From Pelagibacterium flavum (GTDB lineage Bacteria; Pseudomonadota; Alphaproteobacteria; Rhizobiales; Devosiaceae), in the NCBI RefSeq assembly GCF_025854335.1, contig NZ_CP107716.1, positions 186,001-250,000 of the forward strand: a DNA stretch of 64,000 nt, written 5' to 3'. The stretch's first letter is position 1. Every line of letters begins with the position of its first letter. Positions 1 through 8,874 of this stretch are shown piece by piece. Position numbers and translations under genes: made by a program. The notes under the pieces are model-generated. The model saw only the letters and a list, made by a program, of their open reading frames with translations, was not told the DNA's origin and did no database searches.

Positions 1-2918
1 CCGTTGCCGAAAACGTCGCCGCTCATGTCGCCGACGCCGGCAACCGTGAACGCCTGCGTCTGGATGTCGATGTCGATTTCGCGGAAATGGCGTTTGACGG
101 CCTCCCAGCCGCCGCGGGCCGTAATGCCCATCTTCTTGTGGTCGTATCCGGCCGATCCGCCCGAAGCAAAGGCGTCGCCCAGCCAGAAATCGCGGGATTG
201 GGATATGGCGTTTGCCGTGTCGGAAAAGCTCGCGGTACCCTTGTCGGCAGCGACGACGAGATAAGGATCGTCCCCGTCGCGCCTGAAAATCTCCTCGGGC
301 GGCAGGACCGTGTCTCCGATCAGGTTGTCGGTCACATCGAGCAGGCTGGAAACGAAAATCTTGTAGCAGGCGGTGCCTTCGGCCAGGAAGGTGTCGCGGT
401 CGGGATTGGCCGGCATGAGCCGGGGGACGAACCCACCCTTGGCGCCGACCGGCACGATCACCGCGTTCTTGACCATCTGGGCCTTGACCAGCCCGAGGAT
501 TTCGGTGCGGAAATCCTCGGCGCGGTCCGACCAGCGCAAGCCGCCACGGGCAATTGGCCCGCCGCGCATGTGGATGCCCTCGACGCGCGGGGAATAAACG
601 AAAATCTCGCGCCACGGCCTTGGCTGGGGGATGCCTTCGAGCCGGGTCGCGTCGAATTTTATGGCGAGCGCCGGGCGCGGCTTGCCCTCGATCCGCTGAT
701 AGAGGTTTGTGCGCACGCTCGCTTCGATCAGATTGAGCAGTCGCCGGATGATCCGATCCTCGTCGATCGAGGCGATGGTTTCGAGTCCGGCCGAGATTTC
801 GGCGCGCAGGGCCTGGGCCGCCGCTTCCCGGTCGGCGTCGAGATGGGGATCATGCAGGGTGTGGAACAATTCGACCAACGCGCCGGCGGTGGCCGGGTGC
901 GCTGAAAGCGCCGTCCAGATATAGGTTTGCGACCAGGCGATGCCGACCTGTTTGAGATAGCGCCCCAGGGCGCGCAAGATGGCGACATCGGTGTGGCCGA
1001 GGCCGGCGCTCAGGGTCAGCCGGTTATAGCCGTCATTTTCCACGAGCCCGCTGGAGACCGCGAGAATACCATCCTCGATGCGCCGCGCGCTCTCGCCCAG
1101 GTCGATTTCCGTGCCATTGGTGGTCTTGATCGCCATGGCATGCAGAAAGCGCGGCTGCGGTCCGAGCGGGTGGATGGTGTAGGTGCGCTCATCGATCACC
1201 GAAAAACCGAAATTTTCCAGCATCGGCACGCGGGCCGACAGCGGAATGGGATCGGCTCTGTGATAGACGTTGAGCGTCAGACTGGAGGGTCCGTCGGTTC
1301 CCCGGCTCAACCGCACGGCAAGCGGATTGTCCGGTCCCAGCGCCTTGAACACGGCAATATCGTCAAGGGCATCGGCGTGCGAGTGGGCGACCTGGTAGTC
1401 GGCGGAAAAGGCGCTGGCATAATCGGCGATTTCGCCGGGCCGGGGCGCCGCCGAAAGCAGGCGGTCCGCAAAGGTACGGGTCAACTCGGAAATTTCGCTT
1501 TCCAGCGCCTCGCGGTCGGGGCGCGGCGTGGGGCCGCCATTGCGTCCGATAATAAAATGCACGCGCGCCAGATCGCCCTCGGGAAAGTCGGGGGCAAAGG
1601 CAGAAACGCGCCCGTCATAGCGGCTGGCCAGATGATCGCCGATCCGGGCTCGGACATTGGAATCGAAGCGGTCGCGCGGCAGGTAAACGAGAACCGAAAC
1701 GAAATTGTCGAACCTGTCGATGCGGGGCAGAACCCGCACGCGCGGCCGGTCGGGCAGGGTGGCGATCACATTGGCGAATTCGAAAAGCTCGTCCTCGGAG
1801 ATCTGGAACAGCTCGTCACGCGGATAATTGTCGAGCGTGTTCATCAGCGCCTTGCCCGCATGCGAGCGCGGATCGAACCCGGACCGGGCCATCACCCCGG
1901 CGATCTTGCGCCGGACCAGAGGGACCTCGCTCACAGGCGTGGCGAGCGAAGCGGAGGTAAACAGGCCCAGAATGCGCAACTCACCGGTGATCGTGCCGTC
2001 CGCATCGAAGGTCTTGATGCCCACATAGTCCATATGCACGCGCCTGTGGACAAGCGAACGGCGATTGGCCTTGGTGACCATCAGCGGCTCGTCGGTGTCC
2101 AGAAACGCCAGATGCTGTTCATTCATATGGACGTATCGCGTACCCTGACGCAGATAGCGATAATCGGGGTCACGCAGAATACCCAGCCCCGATCCCTCGA
2201 GCGGAACCAGTGTCTGCTCCCCGTCTTCACCTGTCAGCTGGTATTGGCGCATGCCAAGGAAGGTAAAATTGTGGTCGGCCAGCCAGGCGAGAAAATAGAT
2301 CGCCTCGGTCAGCGCCTGCTCGCGCATGGCCGGCGGGTGCGAGCGATAGGCAACGACGGCGGTGCGCAGACGCTCGAGCATGTCGCGCCAGTCGACGACC
2401 GCGGCGCGCACCTGCGCCATGGTCTGGGTCAGTTCCTCGGAAATGACAGAGAGCGAGTGGAGATCGGAGGGCGTATCGATATGGATCTGGAGCACGCTTT
2501 CCTTGCGGGCACCTTCTGCCTCCTCGATCACCTGCCAGGGGGATGTTGTATCATCGACCGCAACCGTTGGATGGGTCATGAACCGGATCGAGCCGCCGGC
2601 GGCCCGGACCGCCGCCAGCGCCGAATCGACGATAAACGGTGTATCGGCCGAATAGATGTCGATAATGGTTATCCCCGACACGATCGCCGCGTCGGGCGTC
2701 CAGATGCGGATATCGGCCTTGCCGGGGGTGCGTTTGCCGATATGGGAGAAGGTCGTGGCCAGAAGCGCTTCGAGCGTTTGCGCCGGATAGAGCAGCAGAT
2801 CCTGCTCGTCGGCCGAGCGCAGCGCGTTGGTGACGAACCGCGCCAGAGCGGGCTTTTCGGATCTCAGGGCGATCAGGCGGTCGCGCCAGGGGCGCAGGGT
2901 TTCCGTGGTATCGATCAT
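1..2918 (-). CDS. gdh: NAD-specific glutamate dehydrogenase, large (about 180 kDa) type, 3' end outside window
   Basis: Reading the minus strand from an ATG at 2918 gives an open frame to the window edge (about 972 codons), so the C-terminal part of this roughly 1,600-residue family is missing. Enzymes of this family oxidise glutamate to 2-oxoglutarate and ammonia with NAD+. The first 750 or so residues are the long regulatory region typical of the large form. The catalytic domain begins near residue 780, with GGLRWSDRAEDFRTE, then VKAQMVKNAVIVPVGAKGG carrying the family's lysines, then ADKGTASFSDTAN. GAGGGA and GGGAG lie just upstream of the ATG. It lies 200 bp downstream of hppA on the same strand, beyond a hairpin terminator, so it is probably transcribed separately. 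The product links glutamate catabolism to the TCA genes further along. Confidence 0.93.
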   Translation of the reverse strand, partial: MIDTTETLRPWRDRLIALRSEKPALARFVTNALRSADEQDLLLYPAQTLEALLATTFSHIGKRTPGKADIRIWTPDAAIVSGITIIDIYSADTPFIVDSALAAVRAAGGSIRFMTHPTVAVDDTTSPWQVIEEAEGARKESVLQIHIDTPSDLHSLSVISEELTQTMAQVRAAVVDWRDMLERLRTAVVAYRSHPPAMREQALTEAIYFLAWLADHNFTFLGMRQYQLTGEDGEQTLVPLEGSGLGILRDPDYRYLRQGTRYVHMNEQHLAFLDTDEPLMVTKANRRSLVHRRVHMDYVGIKTFDADGTITGELRILGLFTSASLATPVSEVPLVRRKIAGVMARSGFDPRSHAGKALMNTLDNYPRDELFQISEDELFEFANVIATLPDRPRVRVLPRIDRFDNFVSVLVYLPRDRFDSNVRARIGDHLASRYDGRVSAFAPDFPEGDLARVHFIIGRNGGPTPRPDREALESEISELTRTFADRLLSAAPRPGEIADYASAFSADYQVAHSHADALDDIAVFKALGPDNPLAVRLSRGTDGPSSLTLNVYHRADPIPLSARVPMLENFGFSVIDERTYTIHPLGPQPRFLHAMAIKTTNGTEIDLGESARRIEDGILAVSSGLVENDGYNRLTLSAGLGHTDVAILRALGRYLKQVGIAWSQTYIWTALSAHPATAGALVELFHTLHDPHLDADREAAAQALRAEISAGLETIASIDEDRIIRRLLNLIEASVRTNLYQRIEGKPRPALAIKFDATRLEGIPQPRPWREIFVYSPRVEGIHMRGGPIARGGLRWSDRAEDFRTEILGLVKAQMVKNAVIVPVGAKGGFVPRLMPANPDRDTFLAEGTACYKIFVSSLLDVTDNLIGDTVLPPEEIFRRDGDDPYLVVAADKGTASFSDTANAISQSRDFWLGDAFASGGSAGYDHKKMGITARGGWEAVKRHFREIDIDIQTQAFTVAGVGDMSGDVFGN

Positions 2919-3069
2919 CTCCCGGCGTCCCTCAACGTTTTCCGGTATGGTGGAGAGCTTATGCCCTTGCTGGCGGAAAGCCAATATCAGCTTTAGGATT
3001 CAAGGACATAAGACGATGGTATCTGTCAGCCTCGCTGCCCTTTTCGCATGTGATCCGTCCGTCTAACGC

Positions 3070-3099
3070 AAAGAGCCGGGCAGGGTTGCCCGGCTCTTT
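3070..3099 (-). terminator. Hairpin terminator downstream of hppA
   Basis: A perfect 13-bp inverted repeat (3070-3082 with 3087-3099) and a 4-base loop lies between the hppA stop and the gdh start. The stem ends in TTT on either strand, so it could stop transcription both ways. On the minus strand it is correctly placed to end hppA messages. Confidence 0.75.
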
Positions 3100-3120
3100 G
3101 TGATTTGTGTCCCGCTTTTT

Positions 3121-5253
3121 CTAATGAAGCACGGCCAAAAGCAGCAGCGCCATTATATTGGTTATCTTGATCATCGGATTGACGGCGGGGCCGGCGGTAT
3201 CCTTGTAGGGATCGCCCACGGTGTCGCCGGTCACCGAAGCCTTGTGGGCCTCGGAACCCTTGTAATGGGTCTGGCCGGTCGAATCGGTGAACCCGTCTTC
3301 GAAGCTCTTTTTGGCGTTGTCCCAGGCACCGCCACCCGCCGTCATGGAGATGGCGACAAACAGGCCCGTTACGATCACGCCTAAAAGCATGGCGCCCAGC
3401 GCGGCAAAGGCAGCGGCCTTGCCGGCGATTACAAGGATCACCCCGAACACCACGAGCGGTGAAAGCACAGGGAGCAACGAGGGGACGATCATTTCCTTGA
3501 TCGCGGCCTTGGTCAGCATGTCGACGGCCCGGCCATAATCGGGCTTTTCGGTGCCCGCCATGATGCCGGGCTTTTCGGCAAATTGCCGGCGCACTTCGAC
3601 CACCACCGACTGCGCGGCGCGGCCCACGGCGGTCATGGACATGCCGCTGAACAGGAACGGCAACAGGCCGCCGAACAACAGGCCGACGACGACATAGGGA
3701 TCGGCCAGCGAGAAGCTGATCTCACCGACGCCGAAATAGAAGTCGCCCTCGACTGCCTCGCCGATGAAATAGGCCAGATCCTGGGTATAGGCGGCAAACA
3801 GCACCAGCGCGCCAAGGCCGGCCGAACCAATGGCATAGCCCTTGGTCACGGCCTTTGTGGTGTTGCCCACCGCGTCGAGCGCGTCGGTGTTCTTGCGCAC
3901 TTCATCGGGCAGCCCGGCCATCTCGGCAATGCCGCCGGCATTATCGGTCACCGGCCCGAAGGCGTCCAGTGCCACGATCATGCCGGCCAGGGCCAGCATG
4001 GTGACCACCGCCACTCCGATGCCGAACAGCCCGGCCAGGGAATAGGTGACGATGATGCCCGCGATGATGACCAGAGCGGGCAGGGCCGTGGATTCGAGCG
4101 AAACCGCGAGGCCCTGAATCACATTGGTGCCATGCCCGGTGATCGAGGCTTCGGCGATCGAATTGACCGGGCGCCGGCCGGTGCCGGTGTAATATTCGGT
4201 GATCCAGATGATCAGCCCGGTGATGACCAGCCCGGCCACGCCGCAGCCATAGAGTGCCCAAGGGGTGAATGTGATATCCCCGACCGCGATGGACCGGCCC
4301 ATGTCGCCAAAGATCAGCCACATCACCGGAACCAGTGCGATGAGCGAAAGAACGCCAGTAGCGATGACGCCCTTGTAGAGCGCGCCCATGATGTTGCCCG
4401 AGGCGCCGAGCTTGACGAAATAGGTCCCGGCAATCGAGGTCAGAACGCACACCCCGCCAATGGCGAGAGGCAGCACCATGCCGATCAGTCTCAGATCGAG
4501 CGGCAGGATGATCGCGGCCAGCACCATGGTGGCAACGATGGTCACCACATAGGTTTCGAACAAGTCGGCGGCCATGCCGGCGCAGTCGCCGACATTGTCA
4601 CCCACATTGTCGGCGATGGTGGCGGGGTTGCGCGGATCGTCCTCGGGGATGCCCGCTTCGACCTTGCCCACCATGTCGCCGCCCACGTCGGCGCCCTTGG
4701 TAAAGATGCCGCCTCCAAGCCGGGCGAAAATGGAAATCAGCGAGGCACCGAAGCCCAGAGCGACAAGCGCGTCGATGACGGTCCGGTCGGTCGCCTCGAA
4801 CCCCATGGCCAAAAGAGCGAGGAAATAGACTGTGACGCCCAACAGGCCCAGTCCGGCAACGAGCAGTCCGGTCACCGCACCCGATTTGAACGCCAGGTCC
4901 AGCCCGCCGGCCAGAGAGGTCGTTGCCGCCTGGGCGACCCGCACATTGGCACGGACGGAAACGTGCATGCCGATGAACCCGGCAGCGCCCGAGAGGACCG
5001 CGCCGATCAGAAATCCGATTGCCGCATAGATGCCGAGCAGGAGCCAGGCAACGACAAGAATGACGACGCCGACAATGGCGATGGTTGTGTACTGGCGCTT
5101 GAGATAGGCGGTGGCGCCTTCGCGGACCGCGGCGGAAATCTCCTGCATGCGGGCGCTGCCGGCATCGGCGGCCAGAAGCGAACGCGTGGTCACGATGCCG
5201 TAGACGACCGACAGGACGCCACAGGCAATAATCAGCCATAAGGCCAAAGTCAT
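3121..5253 (-). CDS. hppA: K+-insensitive pyrophosphate-energised proton pump
   Basis: This 710-residue polytopic inner-membrane protein couples hydrolysis of pyrophosphate to proton translocation. It is full length for the family, with about 15-16 hydrophobic segments. The catalytic loop around residues 190-235 reads [20 protein letters not shown] and then [13 protein letters not shown], which supply the Mg-PPi ligands; the more usual form is DVGADLVGKVE. Near residue 467 the motif [10 protein letters not shown] has Lys where K+-dependent pumps have Ala, so this is predicted to be the K+-independent subtype. The C-terminal [17 protein letters not shown] is also conserved. AGGGGA precedes the ATG. 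It is monocistronic, with about 290 bp of non-coding DNA upstream. Confidence 0.97.
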   Translation of the reverse strand: MTLALWLIIACGVLSVVYGIVTTRSLLAADAGSARMQEISAAVREGATAYLKRQYTTIAIVGVVILVVAWLLLGIYAAIGFLIGAVLSGAAGFIGMHVSVRANVRVAQAATTSLAGGLDLAFKSGAVTGLLVAGLGLLGVTVYFLALLAMGFEATDRTVIDALVALGFGASLISIFARLGGGIFTKGADVGGDMVGKVEAGIPEDDPRNPATIADNVGDNVGDCAGMAADLFETYVVTIVATMVLAAIILPLDLRLIGMVLPLAIGGVCVLTSIAGTYFVKLGASGNIMGALYKGVIATGVLSLIALVPVMWLIFGDMGRSIAVGDITFTPWALYGCGVAGLVITGLIIWITEYYTGTGRRPVNSIAEASITGHGTNVIQGLAVSLESTALPALVIIAGIIVTYSLAGLFGIGVAVVTMLALAGMIVALDAFGPVTDNAGGIAEMAGLPDEVRKNTDALDAVGNTTKAVTKGYAIGSAGLGALVLFAAYTQDLAYFIGEAVEGDFYFGVGEISFSLADPYVVVGLLFGGLLPFLFSGMSMTAVGRAAQSVVVEVRRQFAEKPGIMAGTEKPDYGRAVDMLTKAAIKEMIVPSLLPVLSPLVVFGVILVIAGKAAAFAALGAMLLGVIVTGLFVAISMTAGGGAWDNAKKSFEDGFTDSTGQTHYKGSEAHKASVTGDTVGDPYKDTAGPAVNPMIKITNIMALLLLAVLH

Positions 5254-5540
5254 AGTGGTATTCCCCTCACTTTGCGTCCGGATCGACGCTTCGGGAGGAT
5301 CGGCACGAGGTCCGCGCTCCCGATACGGTCCGGTCTACTTCCCTTCTTCCCCGCCACCAAAAGTTCCTCTCCCCCGGCGACAGCAAAGACCCGCATTTTA
5401 TTGCGGCCGGGACCGAGGATGGCCCAAGTTTATCCCAGTGGCAATCCTCTAATCTTGCGCTCTATTTTGGTCAGTATTGCTGGCTTATTTACAGTTACGG
5501 GCTTGAAACCCAACGGAGTTCGCCAGGCATCAGTGTTGAC

Positions 5541-5861
5541 CTATTGGTCCGCAAGGCTCTCCAGCATTGCGCAAAGAGTGGCCGGGTCTCCCCGGGCCAG
5601 AATCACTTTGGTCCGGCTGGTCTGGCCGCTGGAAAGCGTGAGGGCGGATTTGGGCAGGGAGAGGGCTTTGGCCAGAAGGGCGATGACCGCCTTGTTGGCC
5701 GCGCCCTTGTCGGGCGGCGCGCAGACGCGAACGGCCAGCGCACAGCTTCCGTCAGCGCGGGTCCGTGCGCCTTCGAGCCTGTCGGCGCTGGCATTGGGTG
5801 TGACGCGCAGCGTGATCCGCGCGCCATCGGGAACGAGGGTGAAAAAGGAAGGGCGGCTCAC
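5541..5861 (-). CDS. DUF167 (YggU-like) protein
   Basis: A 106-residue protein of the DUF167/YggU family, small alpha-beta proteins of unknown biochemical role. The family signature is visible: RITLRVTPNASADRLEG at the N terminus and PPDKGAANKAVIALLAKAL in the middle, followed by SGQTSRTKVI. The start is taken as the GTG that overlaps the yggT stop (GTGA), with AGGGG upstream. A longer frame begins upstream inside yggT but lacks family similarity there. The yggT-yggU pairing is common in proteobacteria and suggests translational coupling. About 280 bp without a gene separate it from hppA. Confidence 0.85.
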   Translation of the reverse strand: MSRPSFFTLVPDGARITLRVTPNASADRLEGARTRADGSCALAVRVCAPPDKGAANKAVIALLAKALSLPKSALTLSSGQTSRTKVILARGDPATLCAMLESLADQ

Positions 5862-6163
5862 AGCCCCTGCATGGCGACCTGTCGCATGAGCGGGTAGAGG
5901 ATCACCAGCCGGATGAAATAGATCGCCAGGAACAGAACGATCGGGGAGATGTCCAGGCCGCCGAAATTGGGCAGCAGGCGCCGGATGGGCGCGAGCAGCG
6001 GGTTGGTCAATTGCCAGAGCATATTGGCGATCGTCGCGACCAGCTGGTTGGACATGTTGAGGATGTTGAAGGCCAGAAGCCAGCTCACGATCACCTGGGC
6101 GATCATGATGAAGATGACGAGGCTCAAGACCACGTCGACAAATTGTAAAAGCCCAAACAGCAT
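5858..6163 (-). CDS. YggT family integral membrane protein
   Basis: A 101-residue membrane protein. Two hydrophobic blocks are separated by the family signature NPLLAPIRRLLPNFGGLDISP near residues 55-75. YggT proteins are inner-membrane proteins with suggested roles in cell-division or photosystem assembly and osmotic homeostasis; the exact function is unsettled. I chose the ATG at 6163 because AAAGGGA lies just upstream and the preceding residues of the longer frame are not family-like. The stop overlaps the GTG of the DUF167 gene, so the two form an operon. Confidence 0.9.
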   Translation of the reverse strand: MLFGLLQFVDVVLSLVIFIMIAQVIVSWLLAFNILNMSNQLVATIANMLWQLTNPLLAPIRRLLPNFGGLDISPIVLFLAIYFIRLVILYPLMRQVAMQGL

Positions 6164-6490
6164 TGGCGGTCCCTTTATGCAATCGGTTCTATATAGAACG
6201 CGAAACGCCTTATGGAAATGGGTGTGGCGATCTGATGGCCGCACCTGTCCCCGGCAAAGAAAAAAGGCCCGCCTCAATTACGCGAGGGTCGGGCCTTTGC
6301 AAGAGTTCGCCCGGTACGCAACACACAAAGATCCGGACAGGGGCACACAATGCACAGACCGTGCCAGAATGCCGGTTACCCAATATGGGGCGTATGGTGC
6401 GCGATTTGATTCAATATGTAGAAATCTGCCGCATCGAGACGGTAAAGGTTTTGCATTCTGCAACGCACGAGATTTGCAAATTGCAAAAAT
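6164..6490. other. Gap without a gene; holds the terB-like terminator
   Basis: These 327 bases lie between yggT and the TerB-like gene. Besides the terminator at 6263-6298 I see only AT-richer sequence, which probably contains the yggT promoter. A 61-codon minus-strand frame at 6278-6463 crosses the terminator and resembles no known protein, so I do not call it. Confidence 0.6.
6263..6298 (-). terminator. Intrinsic terminator of the TerB-like gene
   Basis: A 9-bp stem (AAAGGCCCG at 6263-6271 with CGGGCCTTT at 6290-6298) encloses a second CCTC/GAGG stem. On the minus strand it is followed by a run of T, as expected for Rho-independent termination of the gene ending at 6491. Confidence 0.8.
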
Positions 6491-6967
6491 TCACGCCGTC
6501 TCGTCGCTGTCGGTATTGAGGTCGGGCGGGGTGGTTGGCCGCTTTGCCTGATTGCGCAGGATGGTGCGCTGGCGCGATGAAACGCCGATCAATTCGGCCA
6601 CGCGCCAGACCATGTTGTCCTCGAGCTCGTGATTGGTGTCATCGGCAAACACCACCTGCCACATCATGCGGATGATCTCGATCTTTTCGGGTTCTTCGAG
6701 CTGGGAGAGTTTTGAGGTGAACTGGTAGAAATCGACAGCGTCGCGGTCGCGACGGCGGGCCTCGGCCATGATGCGTTTCACCTCGGATTCATCGAGGCCA
6801 TAATGGTCCTTGAGCGCATTGGCGATGGCCTTGGCCTCGATTGGGCTTGCCGAGCCGTCGACCGAAGCGAGATGGACCAGAAGCGCTGCCACCGCAAGGC
6901 GCGGATCGGTCGGCTGCGTGGCGCCCTTTTCGGGTTGGCGGAACAGCTTTGCCAGAGAATCGAACAT
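6491..6967 (-). CDS. TerB-family (tellurite resistance domain) protein
   Basis: A 158-residue soluble, mostly helical protein with a TerB-like domain. The N-terminal half carries DPRLAVAALLVHLASVDG with the acidic residue typical of metal-binding TerB helices. The middle has EIIRMMWQVVFADDTNHELE, which repeats the pattern: a hydrophobic helix and then an acidic D-x(3)-E segment. In many alphaproteobacteria such genes are housekeeping in distribution, and no other ter genes are nearby, so a direct tellurite role is unlikely. The start ATG at 6967 follows AAGGGG; upstream in-frame starts lack a better site. The gene ends just before a strong terminator. Confidence 0.85.
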   Translation of the reverse strand: MFDSLAKLFRQPEKGATQPTDPRLAVAALLVHLASVDGSASPIEAKAIANALKDHYGLDESEVKRIMAEARRRDRDAVDFYQFTSKLSQLEEPEKIEIIRMMWQVVFADDTNHELEDNMVWRVAELIGVSSRQRTILRNQAKRPTTPPDLNTDSDETA

Positions 6968-7223
6968 CAAGCGGCACCCCTTCGCGGGCATAAATTCATG
7001 AACGGCAAATCCAGGCATCAGACCGATTCCACCGGTTCTGCGCATGATCTAGGGTAAGGACCGTCCATGCCCGGCTCAAGCGATCTTGCGCAGTCGTGAG
7101 CAAGGATTTTTTCCATTGTCGTTTGCCTGCCACAGGCAATCTGGAGGTCGTTGTTTTCCGCCGATCGTCGCGATAGGGTCGCCGCGTAAATCAAAGGCTG
7201 GCATGGGGGAGGAGCCGGGCACG

Positions 7224-7754
7224 ATGATTGCGGCGTGGGCATTGATTGTGGGCGGGCTGGTGCGTATTGCCGGCGAAGTGCTGGAAATTCTGGCCGGCAG
7301 CCATACCGCGCCAAGCAGCGCCCTTGCCGGAGGGGCACTGATCCTGGTCATGATCGGCTTTGTCGGGCTCTGGCCCGAGGCGCGCGAGAGCCGCCTGGCG
7401 CGGCTGGCAATCATCATGATCGGGCTGGGCACACTGGGTTTTGCCGGCATTGCCGCATGGTCGGTCAGCCAGGGTACGCTGCCTGTGGGCGTGGTATCGC
7501 TCCTGCCGGCCTTTATCGGGGTTGCGGCCGTCACGCTTTTGGGCGCACTGGCCCTTGCCGGTTGGCTGGTGACGTCGGCGCCTTATCCGGCATGGATCGG
7601 GATCGTGATGAGCATTTCGATCGCAATGTCGCTGGTGAGCAGTTTTGTCGCGTTCCCAGCGCTCGTCCAACCGCTTATCGATCTGGTTATGGCGTTTACC
7701 TTCATTCAGCTCGGGCTTTGCATGCGCGAGCGGCGCGGAATCGGAAATCGTTAA
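7224..7754 (+). CDS. Unknown six-helix membrane protein A
   Basis: A 176-residue protein that I do not recognise. It is almost entirely hydrophobic, with about six predicted transmembrane segments separated by short loops, and ends in a basic tail. Start choice: the ATG at 7224 is placed about 10 bases after GGGGGAGGAG, while an in-frame ATG at 7203 precedes that site. Its stop overlaps the start of the next gene by one base (TAATG), so the two are translationally coupled. The two proteins have similar size, topology and a shared G-x(2)-GE pattern in the first helix, suggesting an old tandem duplication. No catalytic motif is visible. Confidence 0.7.
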   Translation: MIAAWALIVGGLVRIAGEVLEILAGSHTAPSSALAGGALILVMIGFVGLWPEARESRLARLAIIMIGLGTLGFAGIAAWSVSQGTLPVGVVSLLPAFIGVAAVTLLGALALAGWLVTSAPYPAWIGIVMSISIAMSLVSSFVAFPALVQPLIDLVMAFTFIQLGLCMRERRGIGNR

Positions 7755-8317
7755 TGATCCTTGCTGTCATCCTGCTTTTGGGCTGTGCGCTTTGGGCGCT
7801 CGGCGAAGCCATAATGCTCACGGGCGATCAGATCACCGTTCTGGGCGGCTCGATAGCGACGGTCGGGATGACCTTGGCGGGGGCCAGCGTCTGGACGCTC
7901 AAGGATTTGCCGGGCATGGCGAGACCGGGCCGAGTGGGGATTGTCCTTTCCGCCTTCGGCGCTTTTTCCTTTGCCATGGTGATGATCATCGTTCTCACCT
8001 CGGGGGTGCTGGGAGCGATGGCGGATGGCGTCGTGCGCCATGCCGACATCGTTTTCACCCCCTTTTACCTTCTAGCTCTGGTGTTCGTCGTTGCGGGCAT
8101 GACGGCGTTCGCCGTTCACTTCAAAAACGCCCCCGGAGCGCCCGCCGTCGCCGCGCTGGTTCCCGCCGGCCTTGCCGGCGGACATCTGATCCGTCTGTTT
8201 GCCGCCGATGTGCCGGCCTATCACGAGACGCTTTCAGTGGCGCTTGCGCTCTATCTGGGCTGGCTGGGGGTGCGCCGGATAGCCCTGGCCCGCACCGTAC
8301 CGCAACCCGGTCGCTGA
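7754..8317 (+). CDS. Unknown six-helix membrane protein B
   Basis: A 187-residue membrane protein of unknown function, coupled to the gene before it by a one-base stop/start overlap. It has about six hydrophobic segments and a basic C terminus (RRIALARTVPQPGR). The first segment, LLLGCALWALGEAIML, resembles the first segment of its neighbour in pattern. The two could form a heteromeric membrane unit; that is inference from coupling and similar topology. It converges on the pterin dehydratase gene with 33 bp between stops. Confidence 0.7.
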   Translation: MILAVILLLGCALWALGEAIMLTGDQITVLGGSIATVGMTLAGASVWTLKDLPGMARPGRVGIVLSAFGAFSFAMVMIIVLTSGVLGAMADGVVRHADIVFTPFYLLALVFVVAGMTAFAVHFKNAPGAPAVAALVPAGLAGGHLIRLFAADVPAYHETLSVALALYLGWLGVRRIALARTVPQPGR

Positions 8318-8350
8318 CGCCTGTCTGCCGTCAGGTCAGATCGTGCAGGC

Positions 8351-8638
8351 CTAGAGCCCGTCGATGGCCGTGGCCAGATCGATATCCTTTTGTGTCACGC
8401 GGCCCTTGTCATGGGTCTTGAGCGTGATCTCGACCCGGTTGTAGCTGTTGGACCAGTCGGGGTGATGACCGGCCTTTTCCGCCAGTAGCGCCACCTGGGT
8501 CATGAACGCAAAGGCATTGGAAAAGTCTTTGAATTTGAAGCTCTTTTCCAACGCGCCGGTGTCGTTGATCCGCCAGCCGTCAAGTCCGGCCATTGCGGCG
8601 TTCGCGTCGAATCCGGTCCGGGCGCTGTCATCTGTCAT
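8351..8638 (-). CDS. phhB: Pterin-4a-carbinolamine dehydratase
   Basis: A 95-residue protein. It dehydrates 4a-hydroxytetrahydrobiopterin, recycling the pterin cofactor of aromatic amino acid hydroxylases. The family signature [18 protein letters not shown] sits in the middle, including the catalytic HHP motif, followed by [20 protein letters not shown] at 8638 is preceded by AGGGAAA. A longer upstream frame adds only unrelated low-complexity residues. No phenylalanine hydroxylase is in the window. Confidence 0.93.
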   Translation of the reverse strand: MTDDSARTGFDANAAMAGLDGWRINDTGALEKSFKFKDFSNAFAFMTQVALLAEKAGHHPDWSNSYNRVEITLKTHDKGRVTQKDIDLATAIDGL

Positions 8639-8874
8639 TTCGCGTTTTCCCTTCCTCGTGGCATTATCGGGGGCATTGTGCCGGTGCGATGGCCTTAACC
8701 CTGGGTAAGGACGGAGTGGTCGAACCGGGCTATATTGATTGTAAAGAGGTTCTTTACCACACGGCAACTTCGTGCCTGAAACCGATTGGGCCGCACGACA
8801 TTGTCAACCTGATGCAAACCCCCAAAAGGGCAGGGTGGTTCCAGCCCAACCTCGCTGAAGCCGGTCAAAAGCAA

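Noticed and set aside
927..2996. 689-codon plus-strand frame
   Set aside because: It is antisense to the NAD-glutamate dehydrogenase, whose motifs read well on the minus strand.
3583..5241. 552-codon plus-strand frame rich in Asp, His and Gly
   Set aside because: It is the shadow of hppA; composition is typical of an antisense frame.
6491..6967. Tellurite-resistance system
   Set aside because: Only a lone TerB-like gene is present, with no terC, terD or terZ partners.
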